NCBI GenBank assembly: GCA_013373595.1
Contig: JABXHO010000023.1
Span: 1-60,985 of the forward strand
Direction of reading: 5' to 3'
DNA from: Flavobacteriales bacterium
Lineage (GTDB): Bacteria; Bacteroidota; Bacteroidia; Flavobacteriales_D; Crocinitomicaceae
Length of the DNA stretch: 60,985 nucleotides
The notes under the pieces were generated by a model that was given only the letters and a program-made list of their open reading frames with translations, did no database searches and was not told the origin of the DNA. Below are positions 45,363 to 54,169 of this stretch, in pieces (the stretch's first letter is position 1; every line of letters starts with the position of its first letter). Position numbers and translations under genes: made by a program.

Positions 45363-46649
45363 ATGACATTTAAAGAACTAGATCTACTGCCAGAAATATT
45401 ACGTGCAGTAGAAGAGGTGGGGTATGAGAGCCCAACACCTATCCAACAACGAGCAATTCCAGAGGCAATTAAAGGAAAAGATGTCCTCGGATGCGCTCAA
45501 ACAGGAACAGGTAAAACGGCAGCGTTTTCCATTCCTATCCTTCAATTGATACATAAAACGAGAGTTCAAAAAGGAAAACATCCCATTCGATCATTGATTT
45601 TGACACCAACGCGTGAGTTGGCTGCTCAAATCGGAGATAATATCAAAGCATATAACAAATACCTTCCATCGGAATACGCAGTTATTTTTGGTGGAGTGAA
45701 CCAAAATCCGCAGGTGCGACGCCTAAAAGCGGGAGTAGATATTCTCGTGGCGACACCCGGACGATTGTTAGACCTGATGGACCAAGGTCACATCTCGCTC
45801 AAAAACATCGACTTTTTTGTGCTTGATGAGGCAGATCGTATGCTCGACATGGGATTTATTCATGATATTAATCGAATTTTGCCAAAGCTTCCAGAGAAGA
45901 AACAAACAATGTTTTTCTCGGCAACGATGCCGCCAGCAATTGTAAAACTGACGAAAAAGCTTTTACATAATCCTGTTAGTATTTCTGTGGATGTGGTTTC
46001 TTCCGCAGCTACTACAGTAAAGCAAGAGGCGTATCATGTCTTGAAGCCGGACAAGAAGAAGTTATTGCTTCACTTGTTGAAAAATCCAGAGATTGATCAA
46101 GCCTTAATATTTTCGCGTACAAAAAGAGGAGCAGATCGCTTGTCGCGCATTCTTGCAAAAGCAAATATTTCATCAGGTGCCATTCATGGAGACAAGTCTC
46201 AAGGTCAACGCGAGCGTGCATTGAAAGGATTCAAAGATGGTAAACTTCGCATTTTGGTAGCAACCGATATTGCGGCGAGAGGAATTGACATTGATTCACT
46301 TTCGTATGTGTTCAACTACGATATTCCAAACGAGCCGGAAACGTACGTGCACCGAATCGGAAGAACGGGGAGAGCAGGAACAGACGGAACATCCATTTCG
46401 TTTTGTGACATCGATGAACGTCCTTACGTGAAAAGCATTGAAAAGCTTACAGGAACAAAAATCAATTTTATTCCCGATCATCCTTTTGAAATAACAGAGG
46501 AAGGAATCAAAGCGTACAAAGAGATGCAGGAATCATATGCCAAGCAGAATGAAATCCAAATGCAGAAACGACGGGAAGCGAAAAAACGTCGTCGTGAGCA
46601 AGGAAATGCTGGCGGAGGATCAAAAAACGGTGGAAAAAGAAGAAGATAA
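45363..46649 (+). CDS. DEAD-box RNA helicase, RhlE-like
   Basis: 428 residues from ATG 45363 ([20 protein letters not shown]). All helicase motifs are present: Q motif [14 protein letters not shown], Walker [48 protein letters not shown] and [11 protein letters not shown] basic tail ([18 protein letters not shown]) helps RNA binding. Such enzymes unwind RNA during ribosome assembly and decay, often in the cold. The position of the -7 box excludes the TTG two codons upstream. Confidence 0.95.
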   Translation: MTFKELDLLPEILRAVEEVGYESPTPIQQRAIPEAIKGKDVLGCAQTGTGKTAAFSIPILQLIHKTRVQKGKHPIRSLILTPTRELAAQIGDNIKAYNKYLPSEYAVIFGGVNQNPQVRRLKAGVDILVATPGRLLDLMDQGHISLKNIDFFVLDEADRMLDMGFIHDINRILPKLPEKKQTMFFSATMPPAIVKLTKKLLHNPVSISVDVVSSAATTVKQEAYHVLKPDKKKLLLHLLKNPEIDQALIFSRTKRGADRLSRILAKANISSGAIHGDKSQGQRERALKGFKDGKLRILVATDIAARGIDIDSLSYVFNYDIPNEPETYVHRIGRTGRAGTDGTSISFCDIDERPYVKSIEKLTGTKINFIPDHPFEITEEGIKAYKEMQESYAKQNEIQMQKRREAKKRRREQGNAGGGSKNGGKRRR

Positions 46650-46666
46650 ACGAAACAAAATTAAAA

Positions 46667-46700
46667 GCCCTGCTCAATAGTTGAGCAGGGCGTTTTTTTT
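46667..46700. terminator. bidirectional terminator
   Basis: GCCCTGCTCAA (46667-46677), loop TAG, TTGAGCAGGGC (46681-46691) with 8 T after it. A-rich sequence before the stem lets it also serve the convergent T9SS gene on the minus strand. Confidence 0.93.
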
Positions 46701-46725
46701 GCGCTAAATTTTAATTCAAATAGAA

Positions 46726-48573
46726 TTATTGCTTGGTAAAGCGTTTCGTGCTCAGCACATTTCCGTCTTTCACCATTTTCACGAGATAATACCCGTTTTC
46801 TAGGTTCGATACATCAATGGAAGTGTGTGTATGTTGTTCAATCAATTTACCTCCAATTGAATAGATGTGTAATTCATCAAAATCTAGATTCGTTTCCACG
46901 TTCAATACGTTCGTGGCTGGATTTGGATAAAGCGTGATTTCTTCTGAAGTGATGTCTTGCTCTCCAGTCGATTTTCGGATGTATGGATCATCAAAACAAG
47001 CAGGTTGATAGTAGCTAGCTGTCGATGTTGTCCCGTTTAGATAGTGAACTGTCGCCGTTACGTAATAATTACCCGAAGTGCAATAAGGAACGGTATACGG
47101 TGCTGTGTTGTCTGTGAAAACAGGGCCAAATGGATGATTGTTCACTGTGTTAAATTCGACGTAATCAATTGCATTGTAACATGTGCTATTCGGGTTTATT
47201 TGGAACTCTGAAAGCCATTTTCCAGAACCACAACCATCAAAACAAGGTGGCTGCAACGCTGTGATGTACATATCACATATTGGAGCTGGATCACATACTT
47301 GAGGATAAATGTCGTATCGTCTTGATTCTTGCCAAGGCGTACAAGCATCCCACACACCGCGCTTCACGTAGTAATGTCTATTCGGGTCAAGTGTGTGATT
47401 AAAAGTGAATGGACCTTGTTGGTACTGATAGTTGTTTGCATTCGATTGCTGTCCCCAGTAAATGGATTCGATTTGTACCTCAGGATTTGTGGTTCCCGGG
47501 AAGTACTCGCTCAATATAAACATGTGATGTGGATTTTTCCCCATTTGATCCGCTCCTGTAACCGTTAATTTTGGCTCTAGGTTCTCATTACAATTGATCT
47601 CGAAAGTAAAGCTTGGATCGAATTGGTCAGCCGTCATTTCTACATTAAACTTTCTGAGTTCAGTCCAGTTTTGGCAATCTCCCCACACACCTCGCTTGAG
47701 GTAGTAATTCTTACCTTGATCCAATGGAACAGAAAAGGTGTACCATCCTTGTGCATCAACGTTGTATCCCCACCATGCGATTTCGTCGTGAACAGCATCT
47801 CCAGCATCGCTCTGGTTGTTCGGATCGTTTGGATTGTTTTCAATCAAAAAGAACATGTCATACAAGTTTGGATCAAGTGGCGTTGTTGGTTTTACTTTTA
47901 CCAATCCTGTTAAACAGTCGATCTTATAATTGTACGCTAGATCAAATTGATACGGTGTGCTTGTAAGCGAAATATTATCGAGATCGATGATTCCGTCACA
48001 CGAAATGCTTGTGTTATACTGTTGACTGGTTCCAAATTCAAGTATGTTTAATTGTCCGTCTAAATTATCTGGAATACAGAAAGTAACAGAGTAATTGTTA
48101 AAGTTGTACACTAAAGGAATGTCGGGTGTTTCAGTCAATTCCTGAGCGTTTGCTGGAGCAGATGGATCCCATGAGCATCCCATGTAATTTTTGAGTTTTA
48201 CGTTGAGAAGAATTCCTGGGTTTCCTGGATTTTGATAAATGCTACGCGCATCAAAGTTAACGGTGTATCTTCCTGCCGGTAATGGTCCAACATCTTGTGC
48301 GATGGATTCAAACTTAACGTACGGATTGCTTTGATACGCGATGTATTCTCCTTCCAATTCGACATAGTTGTCGCCATTGTTTTGTTTAACTTCTGGATTG
48401 TTGAGCGCACTGGAAAAGGCGTAATTGTAAGAACATCCTTTCATCCAAGGACTAGCAACTCCAGCATTTTCCACGATGCCTAAGGAACCACTGAATCCTC
48501 CGTTTACCACTTGCGCATTTAGCGAACTAGCCATCAGAAAGGAGGCCAGCGTGTAGAATAATTTGTTTTTCAT
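46726..48573 (-). CDS. secreted multi-domain protein with T9SS type A sorting domain
   Basis: 615 residues with signal peptide (MKNKLFYTLASFLMASSLNA). Residues about 20-205 form a DUF642/CBM4-like beta domain (VNGGFSGSLGIVENAG at the start). Two homologous units of about 105 residues follow (about 208-310 and 320-420), each ending in YYxKRGVWxxCxxWxExR, with conserved Cys. A region with CTSGNYYVTATVHYLNGTTS comes next, then the T9SS CTD (about 540-615, TLYPNPATNVLNVETNLDFD). It is exported and surface-attached or released; ligand unknown. It ends at a bidirectional terminator. Confidence 0.87.
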   Translation of the reverse strand: MKNKLFYTLASFLMASSLNAQVVNGGFSGSLGIVENAGVASPWMKGCSYNYAFSSALNNPEVKQNNGDNYVELEGEYIAYQSNPYVKFESIAQDVGPLPAGRYTVNFDARSIYQNPGNPGILLNVKLKNYMGCSWDPSAPANAQELTETPDIPLVYNFNNYSVTFCIPDNLDGQLNILEFGTSQQYNTSISCDGIIDLDNISLTSTPYQFDLAYNYKIDCLTGLVKVKPTTPLDPNLYDMFFLIENNPNDPNNQSDAGDAVHDEIAWWGYNVDAQGWYTFSVPLDQGKNYYLKRGVWGDCQNWTELRKFNVEMTADQFDPSFTFEINCNENLEPKLTVTGADQMGKNPHHMFILSEYFPGTTNPEVQIESIYWGQQSNANNYQYQQGPFTFNHTLDPNRHYYVKRGVWDACTPWQESRRYDIYPQVCDPAPICDMYITALQPPCFDGCGSGKWLSEFQINPNSTCYNAIDYVEFNTVNNHPFGPVFTDNTAPYTVPYCTSGNYYVTATVHYLNGTTSTASYYQPACFDDPYIRKSTGEQDITSEEITLYPNPATNVLNVETNLDFDELHIYSIGGKLIEQHTHTSIDVSNLENGYYLVKMVKDGNVLSTKRFTKQ

Positions 48574-48757
48574 ACGATTTGATTATTAAATAAATGTTTA
48601 GGCAGATGTTTGTTATTTCTGCGTTCACTCCTTAGTTCCATTTCAAGAGAAAAACCTAACCGAGAATTGTATTTTTTTCGCAATTGTCCAGAACTAGATC
48701 AAATCGATATGATTACTTTTAAATGATCATATTATCGTAGATAAATACCACAAACCG

Positions 48758-50152
48758 ATGTCTATTAAGTTCAAAGAATTACCTGGTCCAAAAGGTGTTC
48801 CGTTTTTAGGAAGCCTTTTTGATGTTGATTACCCGAACCTGCACAATCAATTTCAAGAATATGCGGATGAATTCGGAGAGGTGTACCGCATGCGGATTGG
48901 AATTCTCGATTTGGCAGTGGTTGGACATCCTAAGATTATTCAATACATCTTGAAAGAACGCCCCGATGGGTTTATTCGGATGAAAAAGCTAGATAAAGTG
49001 CTCCGTGCCGAGGGAGTACATGGAGCATTCAATGCGGAAGGGGAAGATTGGAGAACGCATCGTAAATTGGTAGCGAAAGGATTGGACATCAAGCATCAAC
49101 AAGCCTTTTTTGATCGAATGCTTATTTCGGTAGATCGACTCTACAAAAAGTGGAAACGTGCCGCAGAATCGGGGGAAGTGTTCAATATTCAAGATGATTT
49201 TATGCGTTTCACAACGGATATTACGACTTCGTTGGCGTTTGGAATTGAGATGAATAGTCTCGAAGAGAAAGGTGGATCTGTGCAAGAGCACATGGATAAA
49301 ATTTTCCCGATGCTGTTTAAACGTATCAATGATCCGATTCAATGGCACAAGTTGTATCGAAATAAGACAGATCGCGAATTCGATAAGTCCTTGAAAGTAC
49401 TTGATGAATTGATTGACCAGTGGATTGCAGACGGACGAAAACGCTTGGAAGAACAGCCCGAACTCAAGGAGAACCCTTCAAATTTTTTAGAAGCGGTATT
49501 GGTAGAATCAGAGAATGGCGGTGGATTCTCAAATGACGAGGTGAAAGGAAACCTTATGACCGTTCTTCTTGCAGGGGAAGATACTACGGCACATACCTTG
49601 ACGTGGGCCATCTATCTGCTCACGAAGCATGCGGACTATCAACAGAAGATTCAAGCAGAAGTGGATAAATTACTTCAAAATGAGGCGAAAATAAGCGATT
49701 TCAATTCGCTCGCAAATTATAAGTTCATTGAAGGCGTAGCTTATGAAACAATGCGTTTAAAACCAGTAGCGCCTGTCATGCTGTTTGAGCCACTATCGGA
49801 TGTAGTCGTGGAGGGGTACGAATTCAAAAAGGGTTCGCGTATTTTAATGCACTGGCGACATGCCGCAACGAAGGACGAGAATTTTTCTGAGGGAAAACGT
49901 TTTTACCCAGAGCGTTGGCTCAAAGAGTCAAAATGTCCTGTTCACAATATGGATGCGTACATTCCATTCGGAGGAGGACCTCGATTCTGTCCAGGGCGGA
50001 ATTTGGCTATGCTGGAAATGAAACTCGTACTTTCGATGTTGTTCAAAAATTTCGAGGTGGAAATGGTCACGCCACACGAGGATATTAAAGAAATTATGGC
50101 GTTTGTGATGAAATCGAGTGATTTTAACGTGCGTCTCAAGAACAGAGGCTAG
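48758..50152 (+). CDS. cytochrome P450 (soluble)
   Basis: 464 residues without an N-terminal membrane anchor. The proline-rich hinge LPGPKGVPFLGSLF is followed by the I-helix oxygen-activation motif AGEDTTAHTL, the ExxR pair in YETMR, a meander YPERWL and the haem-binding loop FGGGPRFCPGRNLAML with the Cys ligand near residue 410. It inserts oxygen into a lipid or other hydrophobic substrate using external electron carriers; no ferredoxin or reductase gene is adjacent. It is first in a run with a FemAB-like gene 28 bp downstream. Confidence 0.95.
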   Translation: MSIKFKELPGPKGVPFLGSLFDVDYPNLHNQFQEYADEFGEVYRMRIGILDLAVVGHPKIIQYILKERPDGFIRMKKLDKVLRAEGVHGAFNAEGEDWRTHRKLVAKGLDIKHQQAFFDRMLISVDRLYKKWKRAAESGEVFNIQDDFMRFTTDITTSLAFGIEMNSLEEKGGSVQEHMDKIFPMLFKRINDPIQWHKLYRNKTDREFDKSLKVLDELIDQWIADGRKRLEEQPELKENPSNFLEAVLVESENGGGFSNDEVKGNLMTVLLAGEDTTAHTLTWAIYLLTKHADYQQKIQAEVDKLLQNEAKISDFNSLANYKFIEGVAYETMRLKPVAPVMLFEPLSDVVVEGYEFKKGSRILMHWRHAATKDENFSEGKRFYPERWLKESKCPVHNMDAYIPFGGGPRFCPGRNLAMLEMKLVLSMLFKNFEVEMVTPHEDIKEIMAFVMKSSDFNVRLKNRG

Positions 50153-50179
50153 TACAATTGCTTACTTTTAGACGCGAAA

Positions 50180-51367
50180 ATGCTTAAAGAGAAATCAATG
50201 ACTCATGTAGTTGGGAAACGGAAATTTATTGATTCCGTTGATGAAATTCCTCAAGATGACTGGAATAGAGTGGTGGATGGTCGAAATATTTACCTCTCAC
50301 TGGAATACCTTACAGCACTTGAGGATGCACTCAAAGATAAAATGGGTTTTCGCTACGCGATTTCGTATTCTGAGGATGATGAACCTCTAGTTGTGGCCGC
50401 TTACCAATTGGTAGAGTTTGTGGATAAACGACGGCAGTATTCGCAGGATTTATGCTCGCTTTCCTATCATATTCACAAGAAAATTGCAGATGTATTTACC
50501 ATTAATGTACTTGTCTGTGGGAATGTCTTCAGTGATGGCGAAAATGGGTTTCTATCTCGCTTGATCTCACCCGAGGAAGCTGTGCGTGAAGTCGCAACAA
50601 TGACGGATTCGTTGAAAAAACAGCCCTCCATCAAAGAAAAAGCATCGATCACTTTGTTCAAGGAATTTTGGCCTGAGTCGACAAAACACAGTGATATCTT
50701 GAAAGAGTTTAGCTATCGCGATTTCATGATCGATGTCAACATGGTGTTGAAGTTTCACGATAGTTGGAAGAACATGGACGATTATCTTTCAAGCATGAAG
50801 ACCAAGTTTCGTACCCGTGCGAAAAGCGTTTATTCCAAGTCGAAATCACTCGAAATTAAGGATTTTTCTGTCGAAGATATTGAGCAAAATGCGGAACGAA
50901 TTGAATGGCTTTTTGGAAATGTATTGGAAAAATCAGACTTCAGTTTTGGTCGACTTAGTGCAGAAGCTTTTGTCAATTTGAAGCGCAATTTGGGCAACCG
51001 TTTTTTGTTTCGAGGCGCATGGCTCAACGATGTATTGGTGGGCTTTAGTACGGCACTAATCAATGGTGATATACTCGAAGCAAACTTTGTTGGGTTGGAT
51101 TATGATCTAAACAAAGAATATGCTGTTTATCAGATGTTTTTGTGTGATTATGTGGAGCAAGGCTTGAAGTTGAAAATGGTAGAGTTACATCTGGGGCGAA
51201 CAGCTGAACTGATGAAAAGTCAGGTGGGGGCATTACCCCAAAACATGAAGCTGTACGCGAAGCACAGAAAAAGTGTTCCCAACCTATTGCTCAAGCCCAT
51301 TATTCAGTCAATATCTCCAAGTGAATTCGAACTACGGATTCCGTTCAAAGAAAATTTTAAAAGCTAA
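50180..51367 (+). CDS. GNAT/FemAB-like acyltransferase
   Basis: 395 residues (ATG 50180 or 50198). The fold order is that of the FemAB/peptidoglycan-biosynthesis-like GNAT family: DEIPQDDWNRVV, YLSLEYLTALEDALKD, MKTKFRTRAKSVYSKSK and GVLVGFSTALI-like DVLVGFSTALINGD, with YAVYQMFLCDYVEQGLKLK in the second half. Typical members transfer amino acids or acyl groups to peptidoglycan or small molecules. Substrate unknown. Its stop overlaps the ATG of the next gene, so it is translationally coupled with it. Confidence 0.7.
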   Translation: MLKEKSMTHVVGKRKFIDSVDEIPQDDWNRVVDGRNIYLSLEYLTALEDALKDKMGFRYAISYSEDDEPLVVAAYQLVEFVDKRRQYSQDLCSLSYHIHKKIADVFTINVLVCGNVFSDGENGFLSRLISPEEAVREVATMTDSLKKQPSIKEKASITLFKEFWPESTKHSDILKEFSYRDFMIDVNMVLKFHDSWKNMDDYLSSMKTKFRTRAKSVYSKSKSLEIKDFSVEDIEQNAERIEWLFGNVLEKSDFSFGRLSAEAFVNLKRNLGNRFLFRGAWLNDVLVGFSTALINGDILEANFVGLDYDLNKEYAVYQMFLCDYVEQGLKLKMVELHLGRTAELMKSQVGALPQNMKLYAKHRKSVPNLLLKPIIQSISPSEFELRIPFKENFKS

Positions 51368-52401
51368 TGGATTCATTAACGCAAATTGTGCTCGGTGCAG
51401 CAGTAGGTGAGGCAGTTCTCGGAAAAAAGATTGGAACGCGTGCTATGCTGTGGGGAGCAATTGCGGGTACAATTCCCGATTTGGATGTTTTACTTCGACT
51501 GGTAACCGATGAAATTACAGCAACGGAAATGCACCGCGGGTTTTCGCATTCGTTGGTGTTCAGTATTCTTTTTGCCCCCATTCTGGCATGGATTGCACAC
51601 GGCATCCACAAGAAAAAGCGTCCTGAAGCAACGTTTAGGGATTGGACTTTGCTCTTTTTTCTAGCACTTGTAACGCATCCTTTACTGGATATGCATACAA
51701 CATGGGGAACACAGTTCTTCTGGCCGTTTGAAGTGAAGATTACGTATAATAACATCTTCGTGGTCGATCCGTTGTACACGATTCCTTTCCTTGTTTGTCT
51801 GCTGATTGCGATGTTCTACAAACGAACCAATCCCAAACGCCGATTTTTTAATAATCTCGGACTTATCATTAGTACTTCGTATATGGCGTTAACCTTTGTT
51901 TTTAAAGGAATCGGATATCACGCAGTGGATGAAAGCCTAGCGAAACAAGGAATTGACTTTGTAGAGATTGAAACCCTGCCAACTCCACTGAACACGATTT
52001 TATGGGATGCACACATCGAAACGGAAAATGGCTATCGATTTGGCCATTATTCACTACTCGACGACGATAAACCCATTGTTTTTTCGAAAGAGTTTCCTAA
52101 AAATCATCACTTGATCGATTCCATTCGAGACAATGAAAAGATTCAACAGATCCTGCGCATCGCCAATGGATGGTACTCCATAGAAAAGAAAGAGGATCAT
52201 TTAATCTTCAACGATTTGCGTTTCGGACAATTCGGGATGAATCCGAATACAGCACGAATCATGTGGCAGTATGAAATTTCTGAAGGTCCGAATGGAGAAG
52301 TGGTAGTGAAACGAATGCGCCCTGAAATTGGTAATGTGGGAGAAGCATTCAACCAAATGTGGAGAAGATTGAAAGGCGATAAATCGGTAGAGCAGGAATG
52401 A
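51367..52401 (+). CDS. membrane-bound metal-dependent hydrolase, YdjM/DUF457 family
   Basis: 344 residues with several membrane segments in the first 190 residues (GAIAGTIPDLDVLLRLV, SLVFSILFAPILAWIA). The family metal-binding motifs are TQIVLGAAVGEA at the start, MHRGFSHS (His pair) and HPLLDMHTTWGTQFF (HxxxD). A soluble part of about 150 residues follows. Enzyme activity is predicted, but the biological substrate of YdjM-type proteins is not known. It starts inside the stop of the GNAT gene and overlaps the following reading frame by 4 bp (ATGA). Confidence 0.87.
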   Translation: MDSLTQIVLGAAVGEAVLGKKIGTRAMLWGAIAGTIPDLDVLLRLVTDEITATEMHRGFSHSLVFSILFAPILAWIAHGIHKKKRPEATFRDWTLLFFLALVTHPLLDMHTTWGTQFFWPFEVKITYNNIFVVDPLYTIPFLVCLLIAMFYKRTNPKRRFFNNLGLIISTSYMALTFVFKGIGYHAVDESLAKQGIDFVEIETLPTPLNTILWDAHIETENGYRFGHYSLLDDDKPIVFSKEFPKNHHLIDSIRDNEKIQQILRIANGWYSIEKKEDHLIFNDLRFGQFGMNPNTARIMWQYEISEGPNGEVVVKRMRPEIGNVGEAFNQMWRRLKGDKSVEQE

Positions 52402-52880
52402 GTAATTTTATTCGAGTAACGCTGATTGTACTAACCACATTTTTCGGGTTGTTTGTATCAGTCTTCTTAATGATTTTTCAAGTTCAGTATTTCTAGTCTA
52501 GAGAAACGCTTGAAGGATATTTTGATATTTTGGGGATGACCTATGTGATTCTGGCTCTAACATTGATTATCACAAATGTTCCAAGTATTGTCTGCAATGT
52601 GAAGATTATACGGTACAAAAAACAGACACGTTCAATTGACATTATTGACGATACGCTTTCTTCTAGAGAAATCAACGCGCGTCAAGGTCTTCCTTCGAAA
52701 TTATTACGGAATTTTAATGTCGTATTCTATGGAAGTTTTCTTTTGAATTATGTTATTTCAACGATACAGGTTGCTCTCTCATACCAAGGTGATTACTTGG
52801 TTGCTGTATTCGCTATAATCACCGTTATTAGCGGGATCGTGATGTTTATTGATGCGATTGTAATCCGTAATCGGTTTTGA
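52398..52880 (+). pseudogene. four-helix membrane protein gene interrupted by an in-frame TAG
   Basis: A single reading frame of 161 codons starts at ATG 52398 in a 4-bp ATGA overlap with the YdjM-like gene and would run to 52880, but codon 33 is TAG (52494-52496). Before the stop comes one membrane helix (IVLTTFFGLFVSVFLMIF); after it SRETLEGYFDILG and three more helices (YVILALTLIITNVPSIV, FYGSFLLNYVISTI, VFAIITVISGIVMFIDAIVI). The frame stays open for 128 codons after the stop, with normal composition, as in a recent nonsense mutation, a read-through case or a sequencing error. The downstream half could also start at ATG 52536. Function unknown. Confidence 0.7.
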
Positions 52881-52960
52881 TTGATTAAAGTCTTCAAAAA
52901 ATTCCCACTTTTCAATCGATCAATCATTCCTTCCTTCAACTTTTTAATTCCTCACCCAAC

Positions 52961-52992
52961 AAAAAAAGCCTCAATCCGAAACGAATTGAGGC
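52961..52992 (-). terminator. terminator of trxB
   Basis: On the minus strand GCCTCAAT and ATTGAGGC form the stem (inner pairs CG/CG after one mismatch) and are followed by TTTTTTT (complement of 52961-52967). It lies 25 bp after the trxB stop. Confidence 0.88.
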
Positions 52993-53016
52993 TTTAAGCT
53001 GAAGACTAAGTCTTTC

Positions 53017-53967
53017 TTAGTGTCCTTGTGCTGCTAGGTAACGCTCTGCATCCAAAGCAGCCATACATCCAGTTCCTGCAGCGGTAATCGCTTGGCGATA
53101 TGTTTTATCTGCAGCATCACCAGCAACAAATACACCTGGAACATTCGTTTTCGACGTTCCTGGCTCCTCGTACTTGATGTATCCTGTTTCATCCAAGTTG
53201 ATGTAATCCTTGAAAACATCTGTGTTTGGCTTATGACCAATTGCTACGAAGAATCCAGTACATGGAATGTCGTGTTCTTCCTTCGTTACATTGTTGATTA
53301 CACGTGCTCCTGTTACACCTTGATCATCTCCCAAAACTTCAACAGTTTCGGTGTTGTAAAGGATTTCAATGTTTTCGGTATTCTTCACACGGTCCGCCAT
53401 AATCTTCGACGCTCTGAATTCATCTCTACGTACCAACATCGTCACTTTTGTGCAAAGCTTCGAAAGGTAATGCGCTTCTTCACATGCCGAATCTCCTGCT
53501 CCTACAATAACAGTTTCCTGTCCGCGGTAGAAGAATCCATCACATACGGCACAAGCAGAAACTCCACCTCCCATTTTGAGGTATTTTTGCTCACTTTCTA
53601 AACCTAAGTAACGTGCAGACGCTCCCGTTGAAATGATTACCGTTCTTGCGTGAATTTCTTTTCCGTCATCCGCCCAAGCTTTGTGTATATCTCCTGAAAA
53701 ATCAACTTTTGATACAAACCCAAAACGTACATCCGTATCAAATCGTTTTGCTTGTGCTTCGAGTTGCATCATCATTTCTGGACCTGTAATTCCGTCCGGG
53801 TATCCTGGGAAGTTTTCCACTTCGTTTGTTGTTGTTAATTGACCTCCAGGTTGCATCCCTTGATACATAACAGGATTCATGTCTGCACGAGCTGCGTAAA
53901 TCGCTGCGGTGTATCCTGCTGGCCCTGAGCCAATAATCAAACAGTCTATTTTTTCTATTTCACTCAT
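53017..53967 (-). CDS. trxB: thioredoxin-disulfide reductase
   Basis: 316 residues. The FAD site GSGPAGYTAAIYAARADM, the redox-active CAVC (Cys139 and Cys142), the NADPH site GAGDSACEEAHYLSKL and the closing GVFVAGDAADKTYRQAITAA mark the low-molecular-weight TrxB. It reduces thioredoxin with NADPH in the cytosol. Length agrees with the family (about 310-320). A TATTTTTG box lies 35 nt upstream (54003-54010). It shares a 200-bp divergent region with the helicase gene. Confidence 0.97.
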   Translation of the reverse strand: MSEIEKIDCLIIGSGPAGYTAAIYAARADMNPVMYQGMQPGGQLTTTNEVENFPGYPDGITGPEMMMQLEAQAKRFDTDVRFGFVSKVDFSGDIHKAWADDGKEIHARTVIISTGASARYLGLESEQKYLKMGGGVSACAVCDGFFYRGQETVIVGAGDSACEEAHYLSKLCTKVTMLVRRDEFRASKIMADRVKNTENIEILYNTETVEVLGDDQGVTGARVINNVTKEEHDIPCTGFFVAIGHKPNTDVFKDYINLDETGYIKYEEPGTSKTNVPGVFVAGDAADKTYRQAITAAGTGCMAALDAERYLAAQGH

Positions 53968-54002
53968 ATTTTTAATCTGTGTTTTCTTTTTTGTCGTAAT
54001 GA

Positions 54003-54010
54003 CAAAAATA
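54003..54010 (-). promoter_or_regulatory. -7 promoter box TATTTTTG for trxB
   Basis: TATTTTTG on the minus strand, 35 nt before ATG 53967, in the divergent region with the helicase gene. Confidence 0.45.
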
Positions 54011-54114
54011 ATATTTCACGGTAGATTTACGTTGTAACCTAAGTTGCATTTTACAATGCTAGGAATTCAAGCATCATGCTTTTGGTCGAAGTCGAGTATA
54101 AGTGCCGTATTATT

Positions 54115-54144
54115 TTGTATTTGACGAAAAAGACACTAGCTTTG
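54115..54144 (+). promoter_or_regulatory. full Bacteroidota promoter (TTG-N19-TAGCTTTG)
   Basis: TTG at 54115-54117, a 19-nt spacer and TAGCTTTG at 54137-54144 match the -33/-7 consensus. Predicted start site near 54149, giving a leader of about 20 nt to ATG 54170. Confidence 0.65.
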
Positions 54145-54169
54145 TAGCCCTTAATTTCTTTATAGAATT

